Source of the DNA: Cololabis saira
Lineage: Eukaryota > Chordata > Actinopteri > Beloniformes > Belonidae
Direction: 5' to 3'
Assembly (NCBI RefSeq): GCF_033807715.1
Contig: NC_084591.1
Location: 25,665,090 to 25,729,089, forward strand
Length of the DNA: 64,000 bases
The notes under the pieces: model-generated
What the model saw: the letters and a program-made list of their open reading frames with translations, nothing else
What the model was told of the DNA's origin: nothing
The model's database searches: none
Made by a program: the position numbers and the translations under genes
Shown: positions 1-11,692 of the stretch, piece after piece
How positions within the stretch are numbered: position 1 is the first letter of the stretch
Layout of the letters: each line of letters starts with the position of its first letter

Positions 1-45
1 AAGACTTTAAAAGAATTCTGTCAACATTGCAAGATAACAACAGTG

Positions 46-1934
46 CTATCGTTCTGTCCTCAGTGTGTCAAAACAGAGAGTCCTGTGACTTGGGGAGTGT
101 GTGTCGGTCAGCACAGCCTGTGTTGGTGTGAATCTGAAGCAGAGGCCCGATCGAAAAGGTTTAGGTAAGCAGCATGGCAGCCAGCACGCCGCATGCAGCG
201 GGGGCTCCTGTCAGAGCAAAGAGAGCGTGCAGGAACACCATCACCACATGTTCACCCGTGATTTTCCAATGTAATCACCTTTGAGTATATGTATTATTAC
301 CTTGTGATAAAGCAGATGATGACTGGTTGAATGCAAGGACTGCCTGCTCATCATATCTATTTCTTTGAGGGTTTCAGTTTTCCTCCACTTGGCCCTGCGG
401 TTCTGGAACCAGATCTGAGGCAAAAACAGCACATAATGAACTTTAAATGTTTAACAAACTAGAATACCACTATGTGAATTGTTGATTATTTCTTTAATGT
501 TTCTCCCTAAACATTGAAAATAAGCCAAAACTGTAAAGTGTACAAAACGTCATGAACAGTGAGTATCAAATTGTAACACTGGGTTTAAAAAGAGATACTG
601 AGGATTATAAAAGTTCAGATTTGTCTTTTAGTTTGTCAATAATTCAAAATGTACGGTAATCAAAATGGTTAACCCTTTAATTGCTGATATATAAAATAAT
701 TCACAGAAACCCCCCCTTTTCAAGGGTTTATTATATATATTTTTTTAGAATTGCTTTGTTGTATAAAACTTTTTTTTAATTGTTTTGATTATGAGGATTA
801 AGCAGAGGTCTCAGAAAAGCACATAAATACAATACATCAGGCATTAAGGGATTAATTATGACAACAGTGAAAAACCAAATCTTATTAATCTTATCTTGCC
901 TAACAATATCATCCTAAGGGTAATTTATTTTTCAAGCATCTGTTCAAAGACCATTACTGTTGTTTTACTGACAACTGTTTAGTAAAATAAATCCATTATC
1001 AAGAGGCATTTACCTTACTTTGGGTCACAATATTGACAATATATATTGGCAAAAAAAAAAATCAATAAATAAGTTGCAAAATTATGGCAAAGTTAGTTCT
1101 TGGCTCTTTTTCATTCTTAGTTTGTCCTAATGCAATCAAATAGAATTGCGGTGAGGATTATCCAAGAAGATAACAAACTTTTCCTCTGTTTATGGCAGCA
1201 TGATTGAATGTTCCCGGTCAATGATGGCTGTGTATTTATTTGATATTATAGAAATATGCAACTCTGATACGAAATCAAAAACCAGAAGAGTGACCAGCAT
1301 GTGTCCTATTACCTGTATGCGTCCCTCGGAGAGCTGCAGGCGTGAGGCTAGCTCATCTCTGGTGTCCACATTGGGGTAGTGAGTCTTTAGGAAAACTGCC
1401 TCAAGCTCCTGCACTTGAAACGGTGTGAAAGCTACCCTGGTTTGCCTCTTCTTTGTCTGTCCTGTAAAGAAACAACTGTCTCTTTCATCTTTACTGTTAT
1501 CACCATGTCAACATTATGCATTATGCGCATTATGCTTAAACAAGTTATTACAGATTAAAAGTTCCTTTCAACAAATGCAACACTCACTCTTCCAGTTCAT
1601 GACAGATTTTGGAAACTCTTCAATTAGTCTAAATTGTGGAGTATCTGTTAACAAAGAGAACATTTTTTAAATAAATTCATATATACATGCAAAGATTGTT
1701 TTCTTTTTTCACAACACTTAAAAACTTACCTGTGTGTGAGTTCTGGTTGGTCAGTTGGTTGTTTTCTATTATGACAGACCAGTTTCGAAGAACTCTATGC
1801 TCCTCTCTGACACTCGTGGGCTTTCTGAGAATTTCGTCAATTGAATGAGAAATGTTTTTGTTTGACTGAGTTTCCCTCCCTTGATCCATGTCAGTTCGCT
1901 CTCCTGTCCACATTTCCAGTAGCTTCGCCGGCAT
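46..1934 (-). CDS. isx: Paired-class homeobox transcription factor, isx-like (four coding exons)
   Basis: Spliced CDS on the minus strand: exons 1730-1934, 1313-1461, 301-414 and 46-207 (stop 46-48), 209 residues. All junctions are GT-AG and all phases fit. An eh1-like repressor motif (HSIDEILRKP) lies at about residues 30-39. The homeodomain spans about residues 73-132, with F8, L16, F20, W48, F49, N51 and R53 in place and glutamine at position 50. An intron falls between homeodomain positions 46 and 47, the usual paired-class site. A nuclear DNA-binding role follows from the family. The short length, the N-terminal SIDEIL-type motif and a short tail without an OAR motif resemble ISX, the intestine-specific homeobox factor; that name is an inference. 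The tail is cysteine- and proline-rich (HAACWLPCCLPKP). The start chosen is the first ATG after an in-frame stop; later in-frame ATGs (residues 8 and 16) are possible. Confidence 0.78.
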
Positions 1935-2780
1935 CAGAACATCCTTAATTATACGTCCAGGTGGAATCAAGATAGCTGCCAGTATTCAGTTTCAAAGACT
2001 CCACATATCACTCGTTGTCTGTCAAATTTCGTCACAGAGACAGTAAACTCTTGTTTCAGTCTACTCTCTGTGGATAATGACATGGGGGCCTCCTCCCTCT
2101 CCTGTCAACCTATGTTTGACCTGTATCACATGGCCTTCGTGGAGGAGGAGCGACTGAGACTGGGCAGTGGTGTACTTCTAGGAAAACTCAACATCCATTC
2201 TCAGTGTCACAAAATACATATGTGAGCTCAGTGTAAACACGTGGTCTGATTTCACCAGCTATACGTGTATCATTCATCTCTCTCCAAGTTCAATAGAACT
2301 CTTTCATGTTTTCACTGGGGATGTTTTGTGTTTTCTTCGTGGAACCAGCAAAAACCAGCTTGTTTGACACTTAGGTAATATTCAACTATAAAACACAGTT
2401 AACTTGTAGTTTATCTCTCTTATCACCTGATTTATAATACAGCTAATTTTTATTGCTTTGGCCTTAAGGTGGCCTCTCACACATCAGCTGCCTCCCTCCC
2501 GGTGGAAACCGTGGAAACACTGGGAACCCTGTTGTCTCAGTTGACTCCATTAGACATATGAGGGGGATGAGGGTTTGTCTCCATCTAGTGGACTGGGTTC
2601 TCAGTGGAGTCAGTGATGATTTTTCTGAAGCTAAAGATGCGGGAAGCCTCCATTTGTTTTGTATAAATACCTTTGGAGCACAATTATTTGATGTGGAAGG
2701 AGGCTTTCTGCTCCATCTAATGAGCCCAGATATTATCTTTAAGCTTTTAGGATTCTAAAATTGAAAAAACGGTCATGCGT
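1935..2780. other. Upstream flank of the homeobox gene
   Basis: About 850 bases upstream of the minus-strand homeobox gene, so promoter and 5' UTR must lie here. An in-frame stop sits just upstream of the chosen ATG. I see no clear TATA box or other site that I can assign. Small plus-strand open frames here (for example 2558-2758) have no recognisable content. Confidence 0.4.
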
Positions 2781-2867
2781 TAGAGGGGTGTCGGACTCCA
2801 GTCCTCGAGGGCCGGTGTCCCTGCAGGTTTGAGATGTTTCCCTGCTTCATTGCACCATGATACAAGT

Positions 2868-3587
2868 CAGTGGCGTCAATTGAGTCGAAGCTAAGGTATG
2901 GCAAGGTTTTGAGTCACAGAACTTCACTAGAATATCAATCAACACGTCCAGCGAATACTCATCACAGAAGTCTATGGAGCTTATCTGTGTGGTCAAGAAA
3001 ATTGGAACTTTTTCAAATGCAGTCTCACTCACTGCAAAAACTAAAAAAAAAAAGTAATATTTGTCTTATTTCTAGTTAAAATGTCTCATTTTTAGCCAAA
3101 AAATCTTTTTACACTTAAAACAAGAGTCATTACCAGAAAAATAACTTATTTGACCATTTTCACCTGTTTCAAGTAAATTTTCACTTGAAATAAGTAGAAA
3201 AATCTGCCAGTGGAACAAGATTTATCTTCTCATTACAAGCAAAAAAATCTTGTTCCCCTGGCAGATTTTTCCACTTATTTTAAGTGAAAATCTACTTGAA
3301 ACAGGTGAAAATGGTTGTTTTTGAGTCTTATTTTCTTAAATAAGAAATAGAAATAAGACAAATATTCTTAAGATTTTGAGTTTTTACAGTGTAAAATAAC
3401 TAGTGAAATCGATCATGTTGTTCTGATTTGCATTTGTAGTTATTCTATATGTATTGAGTAATAGAATAATCAATACAAATAGACAAAGTAATTCCATAAA
3501 TGTATTTAAAAAACAAACATTTACATTTTCCCTTGAAGCCAAGGTGTGGCGGCTGCCATACCTTGCCATACCCAATTGACGCTCCTG
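2868..3587. mobile_element. Non-autonomous hAT element with 8-bp target duplication
   Basis: Terminal inverted repeats are CAGTGGCGTCAATTG at the left and CAATTGACGCTCCTG at the right. The element is flanked on both sides by the same 8 bases ATACAAGT (2860-2867 and 3588-3595). CAG...CTG ends with an 8-bp duplication are the hAT hallmark. Subterminal sequence is also inverted (GGTATGGCAAGGT at left, ACCTTGCCATACC at right). There is no transposase frame. The interior carries a separate foldback element at 3030-3391. Confidence 0.82.
3030..3391. mobile_element. Foldback (palindromic) MITE, copy 1
   Basis: It begins CACTGCAAAAAC and ends GTTTTTACAGTG read toward the edge, an inverted pair. Most of its length folds into one long stem around a loop near 3225-3245: arms such as CACCTGTTTCAAGT and ACTTGAAACAGGTG, or ATCTGCCAGTGGAACAAGAT and ATCTTGTTCCCCTGGCAGAT, mirror each other. 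A second, left-truncated copy lies at 5725-6049. No coding capacity. Confidence 0.8.
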
Positions 3588-3739
3588 ATACAAGTGACTG
3601 TGTCACCAACAGAACTATCCAGACTTTGATGACAAGCTGGTGATGATGATTAATTAGAATCAGGTGTGTTAAAGCAGTGAAACATCTAAAACATGCTGGA
3701 CACCGGCCCTTCTGGGATTCAGTTTGACACCTGTGAGGG

Positions 3740-5030
<1,291 letters not shown>

Positions 5031-5440
5031 TCATACATCCACAACCATACAAATCCAGTCCCCCAACCAAGCCTCCACCCCCCCGTGACAGAACAAGAAC
5101 AGGACCAGGAAGTATCCTGTCCCCCTGTTGGCCAGCACAAGACACAGCACCAACAACACAGCAACACCCGAGAGCAAGCTCAGACACTCCCCACCATCCT
5201 CCCGTCAGCCACAGAGACATCCCCATCCCACAACGGGAACCCCCTGCGAGCCCTGGGGCGGGTTGGGGGCGACCACCCGACCCACCCCGGTTGCGGAGAA
5301 GTCTCTACAGCGATGGTGAGCGACAGGGAGTGACGAGAGGCATCCAACCAATCCGCGGGTATTGCCACCAAGGGCCCAGACACCCATACAAGCCCCCACA
5401 AACCTCCCTCACTAAGGGTAACTGAATGCAGACCACTGAG
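5031..5440. repeat. GC-rich block embedded in AT-rich minisatellite
   Basis: About 400 bases of C-rich, abruptly GC-rich sequence sit between CA/TA-rich repeats. Open frames run through it on both strands, including 4889-5425 plus and 5180-5557 minus, as expected for base composition alone. I do not recognise a protein. It is probably part of an interspersed repeat whose family I cannot name. Confidence 0.35.
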
Positions 5441-5462
5441 GGAACATACACCCCATCTATAG

Positions 5463-5572
5463 CCTGCATTCATACATATGCAGATAAACATGCATATATA
5501 TACACATATATACACATACACATACCCATATGTACACCTATAAACATATATACACATATATACACATATATA
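5463..5572. repeat. ACATATAC-type minisatellite, left part
   Basis: Tandem variants of CATATATACACATAC and CCCATATGTACACCTATAAA. The array resumes after the hAT insertion at 6336, so the two parts were one array before insertion. Confidence 0.8.
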
Positions 5573-6335
5573 CAGTACTCGAGTTGAGGGGGGATGAGGG
5601 GGGAGGGCATCCCCCCTGAAATAAAAACGGTCAAAATCATCCCCCCTGTAAAACTGCCATCCCCCCTTTCCATCCCTTATGTCATTTCATCAATGATTTT
5701 GGTATTATTGCTATTTCAACATTTCGAGTCATCACCAGAAAAATAACACCAGAAAAATAACTTTTTTGACAATTTTCACCTGTTTCAAGTCAATTTTCAC
5801 TTGAAATTAGTAGGAAAAATCTGCCAATGGGACAAGATTTATCTTCTCATTACAAGCAATAAAATCTTGTTCCACATGCAGATTTTTCTACTTATTTTAA
5901 GTGAAAATCTACTTGAAACAGGTGAAAATTGTTGTTTTTTTCCAGTGATGAGTCTTGTTTTAAGTGTAATGAGATTTTTTTACTAAAATGAGACATTTTA
6001 ACTAGAAATAAGACAAATATTCTTGTTAAGATTTTGAGTTTATGCAGTGATCCATTTTACTTATCCTGTGAAGGACAGAGGCATATTGATAATTTCAGAA
6101 AACTGTTTTTTATTGTTGTGTTTTGATGTATTTGATGTAAGCCCAGTGGATATTTAAAGCTTACAGAAGGCTGCATTTAACTGCTGCTATGTCATTCCTG
6201 CAGTATTTCTGCAGGTGTTTTGGTCAGTGCTATTATTTGTAATATATTATATTATTTGTAATCAGCACAAATTATCTGTCCCCATATGATAAAATCCACC
6301 ATCCCCCCTGATTTTTTTTTACAACTCCAGTACTG
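5573..6335. mobile_element. hAT element inserted in the minisatellite
   Basis: The ends are CAGTACTCGAGTTG and CAACTCCAGTACTG (inverted). Both sides carry the identical 8-bp duplication CATATATA (5565-5572 and 6336-6343), which is diagnostic of hAT transposition. Repeated short blocks of CATCCCCCCTG lie near both ends and look like subterminal motifs. No transposase is encoded. A truncated copy of the foldback MITE (5725-6049) sits inside. Confidence 0.82.
5725..6049. mobile_element. Foldback MITE, copy 2 (left end missing)
   Basis: Same family as 3030-3391: shared CACCTGTTTCAAGT, ATCTGCCAATGG and GGACAAGATTTATCTTCTCA blocks and the same right arm ending TTTGAGTTTATGCAGTG. About 90 bases of the left terminus present in copy 1 are absent. 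Confidence 0.75.
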
Positions 6336-6700
6336 CATATATATACATACACATACCCATATGTACACCTAGAAACATATAGAAATATTAACATATACAC
6401 ATATACAGTACACATACCCACATGTACACATATAAACATAGACACTTATAAACATATAGACATATACACATACCCATATGTACACACATTAAAACATATA
6501 CCGGTACATATACACATCCCCACATGTACACATATAAACATATAGAAATATACACATACCCACATGTACACATAAACGAGTACACATATAAACATATACA
6601 CATACCCACATATAAACGTATAGACATATAGACATACCCATATGTACACATATAGACATATAGACATATACACGTACCCATAAATACCCTTAGACATATA
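6336..6700. repeat. ACATATAC-type minisatellite, right part
   Basis: Tandem degenerate units of roughly 40 bases built from ACATATACACATACCCA, ATGTACACATATAAACATA and ATAGACATAT. Minus-strand reading gives long YVYMC-rich frames that are not genes. Confidence 0.85.
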
Positions 6701-8900
6701 AAACACATACATGTGCCTGTGAGTTGATCTTCAAAAACTGACAAGTCTTGCTTCTGACCAAATTAGAGGTCTTTAAAATCAAACCAAAAAATGGTTTGGC
6801 CATCTATAAACACACGCATTTGAGCATACCTCAGTTCACGCACACATATTTGTACCTTCAGCCACCCATATTCCTGTATTTTGTGAAAATTACCTCCTTA
6901 TATTTCTTTTTAAATTGTATTAAATTTTGACTTTGTTTTAGCTCCTCCTTTAGCTTGTTCCATAGTTTTACACCATGAATTGAAATACAAAAGCTCTTTC
7001 TTATTGTACATATGCTATGAATCCTTAAGTTTAAATGACACTTAAATTATATCCCTCTTCTCTTTCAAAAAACATTTTCTCTGTGCTCAGTTAATCATTT
7101 ATTAGATGTTTTAAACATAATTTGAGCAATTTTAATATTCACCAGATTTTAAGAATTCTGCTCGTATAGATAGATATGTAACTTCAACTAATGACTGCGA
7201 GACTAAGATTAAATGCTATGCAAGGGCACACAAAAAGTAACAAAGCTGTTCTGATTCCCTGAGTTTTGCTACCTGACATGTGATGGATCCTTAAATGCAG
7301 CGTACAGTCACAAGCACACAAAGCTGAACTTATGCTATCTCAGGGCTGCAACTATGGCTACTCTTACCAGTTAAAAGCTGCATGTGAACTTAATTTCCTT
7401 GAACTATTCTGTTGAATTTTTAAAAAATCTAAGCACTCATTCCCTACAACTGAACCAGTCATAAAAGACCAGACACATGGTGTCTCGTGGTTTTCTAATT
7501 TACTTGGCTTTGTGACCTTTTCTTACAGTGTTGGAAATTAAACAGAATTAAGATTAAGCTGAATTTAAATGAACTCATTCATTGGATGTACAGTATATCA
7601 GAACATGTAGGGAAAATGAAAACTAGCCCAAACAGCAAAGGATATACTGTACACCTGCTTTATAAACAGTGACATGTAAGACCACTCTACTTAGTTTACC
7701 CAAAACTAGATCAGTGGTATTTGCACATTGTCACATAATTTCATTGTGCTTGGCTTTACCTCAGGGAATAAAGATGAGGAAATTTTGAAATTACTGAACT
7801 AATACTGCCCCACAGACCTGTGAGAGACAACTGCATAAGTATGCATTGTGAGTGCTCTATTCCTTTATTTTTTACTCCATCCACACATGAAAATCGGTCA
7901 ACCACTCTTTTACCTTGCAAGTAGTCCATATAGGCTTGTAGTTTATTTTGTAAATTGTCTCTTGGAACAGCTGGTTTGCCAAAGATAGTGTAGGCCAGAG
8001 CCTGCCTCTATTATAATTACTTCACAAGGAGCAGTTTGCAGCAATTACTGGTCATGCCCAGTCCAGACATGTTCTATCAGCATCTTTGGCTGTGAATGAA
8101 GAGGCGGCACCTCCTTCACTGTCGGCCTCCTCCAGGATGGGAATGGAGGGCCATTAGCATGCAGGCGCTGAACCAATGTTAATGGAGCTGCCCCCTAAAA
8201 GCAACGGTGTAAAATTGCTAATATAAGCTGAGCTACAAGCTGATGTGGACTCATCTTAATTTATATAGCACCAATAATAATGACAAACATCATCTAAAGG
8301 CTCTTCAGCAATACAGTTCAACTCATTTCCAATTAGTCAATGTAGTGATCCAGGCCTGGTTTAGGACACCTGGAGTCACGGACAGTGAGGTCACACCTGG
8401 GGAGGAATGGCCTTCGGAAGCCCTACAAAGATACACATCTTATCCATAAACAAACCAAAGAAGAATTTCAGAGATTCCTTAAAAGCAGCACGAGTAGAAT
8501 CCACATCAACCTCTCCCTGAACCGCCTGTTAAAAGCACCAGGCGAAGACTTGTGCCCCATCAGGGCCTGACACAACCAGGAACAAAGGACTCAATAGTCG
8601 TAAAAGTCATCGCTTTGAGAGAAACCAGAACAATTCACATCCTGTCAGGCCTTACGCAGCTCTGACAGAAAACTTTAAGAATGGAATGTGTGAATGAACT
8701 TAACAAACTTTCAATGTGATTTCCCATTCTTTAAAATTAAAGTGTATGTCTCCAGTTCAGCAGCATGGGTGAACTATTTTGTTGTTGTTCGTACTATGCC
8801 TTTTTAAATGATATCAGGTCCTTTATTATAATAAGTATATATAAGTCACAGGACCAATGTAACCAGATGCCTTATGTGTGTTCGTCAAGATATAGTATGC
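6701..8900. other. Unassigned intergenic DNA
   Basis: No gene seen. A short stretch near 8255-8330 (TTTATATAGCACCAATAATA followed by a CATCTAAAGGCTCTT-like block) resembles a widespread teleost LINE-tail remnant. Plus-strand open frames at 8243-8570 have no recognisable content. Confidence 0.4.
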
Positions 8901-8919
8901 ATGAAAACCAATAATACAT

Positions 8920-8945
8920 ATATATATACACATATATATATATAA
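8920..8945. repeat. Short (AT)n repeat
   Basis: Imperfect run of TA dinucleotides with a CACA interruption. Confidence 0.8.
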
Positions 8946-8999
8946 TGCGTCCAAGTATAGAACTCAATCTATCATTTGTATAAACTGAAATCTATAAGG

Positions 9000-10560
9000 T
9001 TCTTTTCCTTTCTTTTATCTTAACAAGTTAAGGTAAGGAGGAGACTTTAGATGAGAGGCGTTAACTCCAGTACCTTAGCAGCTCATGATTGGGTGAAGAG
9101 AATACTTGACCCCCCCATGGACTCTGACCGCCCCTAGGGACAAAACTAGGGTGCTTGAACTGTTTTGTTAGAATAGAAAACAAGAAGAGAGTAGAATGGA
9201 GTAGAGACAGAGTTGAGATTGTTAATATTCCTTTGGCTCCTTTAGCCGTCTTTTCTTTTCCAGAGTCATTTTCCTCTGCATCTTTGAGTCTTTGAGTTTG
9301 ATTAGCTTTATCCTTTCCTGGAGCTTGAAATCCTCCCTTATTTTTGTGGTAATTCATTTTTGATTTTTTTTACTTTTGTATCATTAAGAAAACTGAGTAG
9401 TATTCTCCACAGAGAAGCTTTGGTTTTCTTATACTTTTAAGTCAAGTCCGAGTTTTTCCATTTTTGGGGTTTCCTTTTGGTTCGTAATGTGGTCATACCG
9501 CAAAAACGACAATTCTGGCTCTACACTCGTATGGCCAACGAGATTCTCCCAGCATCATCACCCTTCAACCACGCCAGGCTATACTGTACAATAGCCAAAC
9601 CAGCCGAGATGAACCAGAGCGCCGTCGACCTGCTGGCAGGCCGACCTCAGCATCCTGAGGAGCGTCCATCGGGCCCCGGATCATCCCACCGAGGCCGGCT
9701 GTTCGTCTACTTGGCAGAATTCCACTTCGGCTCAACCGGTCTACGGCTCGGTAAGGAAGGTCATCTGGAGTGCGTTGGTGTCTCTTTCAACCGAACCGAG
9801 GGAAGTCAACTTTAATTTTTCTTTAAAGTTAAACATCACAGTTTTGGTTAATTACCATCTTTAGTTACTAATTTTATATATTTATTTTAGATTGAATTTT
9901 TGGTCTGGAAAACTTTATCCTTGTCTCCTCTTCATTTCCTATCCTCTCATTTCTGATGTTAACCAAATGAGTCTAATGGTTTTATAAGTCATTATCTATT
10001 TTCAGCAATGTCCTCCTCCATTCCCACCTATATGCAAATATATATATATATATATATATAACTGCATTTATCTGTCTATTTGTCTGTTAATTTGAACGTG
10101 TAATAAATTTCCCCTTGAATTAATCCATTGTTTGTTGATTCGATGTACTCAGACCAGTCCAGATTAGAATTTACTTTCAGATGACAGACTGATAAATACA
10201 ATGTATACAATGTTTCCTTTGTAAGCAAAGGTGGTCCCCCCCAATGAGTTTATAAAAATTAAGTAGGAACGCTACATCAATAACATAGAAATAATCATTA
10301 AGGTTCATTAAGCTTCATTAGGGAAACCAATAGATTGCATCAACATTTTTATTCAATACAATCCGCCATCCTGACCAGCTAAGGGAAAATGTCCTTTAAT
10401 AGGAAAAACTTCTGGTAGAACCAGACTCAGGAAGGTCGCTGATATCTGCCTCAACCGGTTGGGGGTTGAGAGGACAAGAGAGAGGAAAATCAGCAACAAC
10501 AACAGGTCAGAAACACCTCTGTGAGTGAAGGAACACGGGTTAATAACTATAAATTACATC
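9000..10560. other. Probable unidentified interspersed repeat with a GC-rich core
   Basis: A GC-rich core at about 9500-9800 lies in AT-rich flanks. It has one plus-strand frame ending at 9815, about 112 codons if a non-ATG start is allowed. I recognise no domain. A short (AT)n run lies at about 10038-10060. An AATAAA at about 10102 follows. The composition suggests an inserted element, but I could not find its ends. Confidence 0.3.
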
Positions 10561-10934
10561 ATTAATAGACTTAGGGCCTGATTTACTAAAGGTTTGTGTG
10601 CGTAAAAACGTGTGCAAACTTGACATCACCCGCAAACCAATGTGCGAGCTGATCTACTAACAGGGTGCAAAGAGGACTGCGTCTCTCAAATGAAAATAGC
10701 ACACGCTGTTCATTTATTACTTTTGCCCTGATGAATAATCAATATGGGGCGTACCTGCCAGAAAGCGCTAAATACTGGGAGGGGAAAATGCAAATAGGTT
10801 CATTTACCACACGCAATGAGATTTACCAAGCCTAAAAGTAATTGCGGGGATTGTGATTGCGTCTGTATTTAATACGTTCGAAAGGAAGGTGCTAATCTGC
10901 CCAGCATTACGCACCGATGGCTGCTGTTATTGTG

Positions 10935-11376
10935 GTGTTGTGCCGTATTCAGCACCCCTGCCGTGAAAAGCACCCCCTCATACACACTCACACAAACACA
11001 TACTTAGGAGTTTATATTATATATATTTACAAATATTATGGAAGACAACACAATAAGCAGGCTATTAATTAATTACATCAATAACCATTTACCCGATTTT
11101 TGTTATCTGTGACTGTGATTGTGGGAAAGTATGACTATTGTGGAATCCATGAGCGCATTTAAACATGAATCATTAACACAAAACTGGATGCTAAACAGAA
11201 CGTGACACGGAATGAGAATATAATTTTTGTCATTGTGTGTACGTTGTCATTTGTAATAAATTAAACATGAGCATTTAGTCCTTTTTGACATTTACTCGTG
11301 AATAAGAGATCTGTGGGTAATATATGTCGACGAGGGGGTGCTTTTCACGGCAGGGGTGCTGAATACGGCACAACAC
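10935..11376. mobile_element. MITE with perfect 45-bp terminal inverted repeats, nested
   Basis: The left 45 bases (10935-10979, starting GTGTTGTGCCGTATTCAGCA) are the exact reverse complement of the right 45 bases (11332-11376). The interior is AT-rich with no coding frame. Identical termini suggest a fairly young insertion. I could not identify a clean target duplication next to the TIRs. Confidence 0.82.
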
Positions 11377-11509
11377 TTTTGGTAATGTTTAAATTTCTTT
11401 GTTGTAGTTCATGAATGTGTTTATTTGCCTCTTCCACTAATATTTCCAACTCCACCGCGTCAAATTTAATTTTGCGCTTGCGACCCTGCTTTCCATCCAG
11501 ACTCTCCAT
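11377..11509 (-). pseudogene. Myb/SANT-like transposon protein fragment
   Basis: Minus-strand ATG at 11509 opens a frame of about 45 codons: MESLDGKQGRKRKIKF, then DAVELEILVEEANKH. The basic KRK followed by ELEILVEE is typical of the Myb/SANT-like protein of Harbinger transposons and its domesticated relatives. The frame runs into the nested MITE. Beyond it (about 10934 downward) an ITAAIGA-like stretch followed by a stop may be the domain's continuation. Broken and non-functional. Confidence 0.5.
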
Positions 11510-11692
11510 GGCGCAAACCCTAAGACACGCAACACCTCATTTAAATACAGCGGATTGCACCTGTTATCAATTGCGCGAGCATTCTTAGTTGATCACCCGC
11601 AAAAAACACAACAACAGCACGTGCAAACTTTTTCAGTGCACACGCAATTTAGTACTCTTTATTTAGGATCTTAGTAAATCGGGCCCTTAGAA

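Larger units (their letters stand above)
2787..3731. mobile_element. Outer MITE with inverted ends, split by a hAT insertion
   Basis: The left end (GTGTCGGACTCCAGTCCTCG...) and the right end (...CAGTTTGACACC) are imperfect inverted repeats of about 60 bp. They share the GGGCCGGTGTCC and TTAGATGTTTCxCTGCTT blocks in inverse order. This is a common teleost non-autonomous element type. The interior is interrupted by the hAT element at 2868-3587. A related copy occurs at about 61441-61605. The exact boundaries and the superfamily were not determined. Confidence 0.65.
10571..11692. mobile_element. Harbinger-like DNA transposon, non-autonomous
   Basis: The left end reads TTAGGGCCTGATTTACTAAA and the right end ATTTAGGATCTTAGTAAATCGGGCCC, imperfect inverted repeats of about 25 bp. 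A minus-strand fragment at 11377-11509 resembles the start of the Myb/SANT-like second protein of PIF/Harbinger elements. The interior is broken by a MITE at 10935-11376. The assignment rests on that protein fragment and is an inference. Confidence 0.6.

Noticed and set aside
1968..1970. Homeobox gene start at this position
   Set aside because: The codon is TTG on the minus strand; the first ATG after the upstream in-frame stop is at 1932-1934.
6336..6700. Regularly repeated short units suggesting a CRISPR-like array
   Set aside because: The units are degenerate and tandem, without unique spacers, in vertebrate-type DNA.
6388..6744. 118-codon minus-strand frame rich in Tyr, Cys and Met
   Set aside because: It is the minisatellite read in one frame, with no signal peptide or domain logic.
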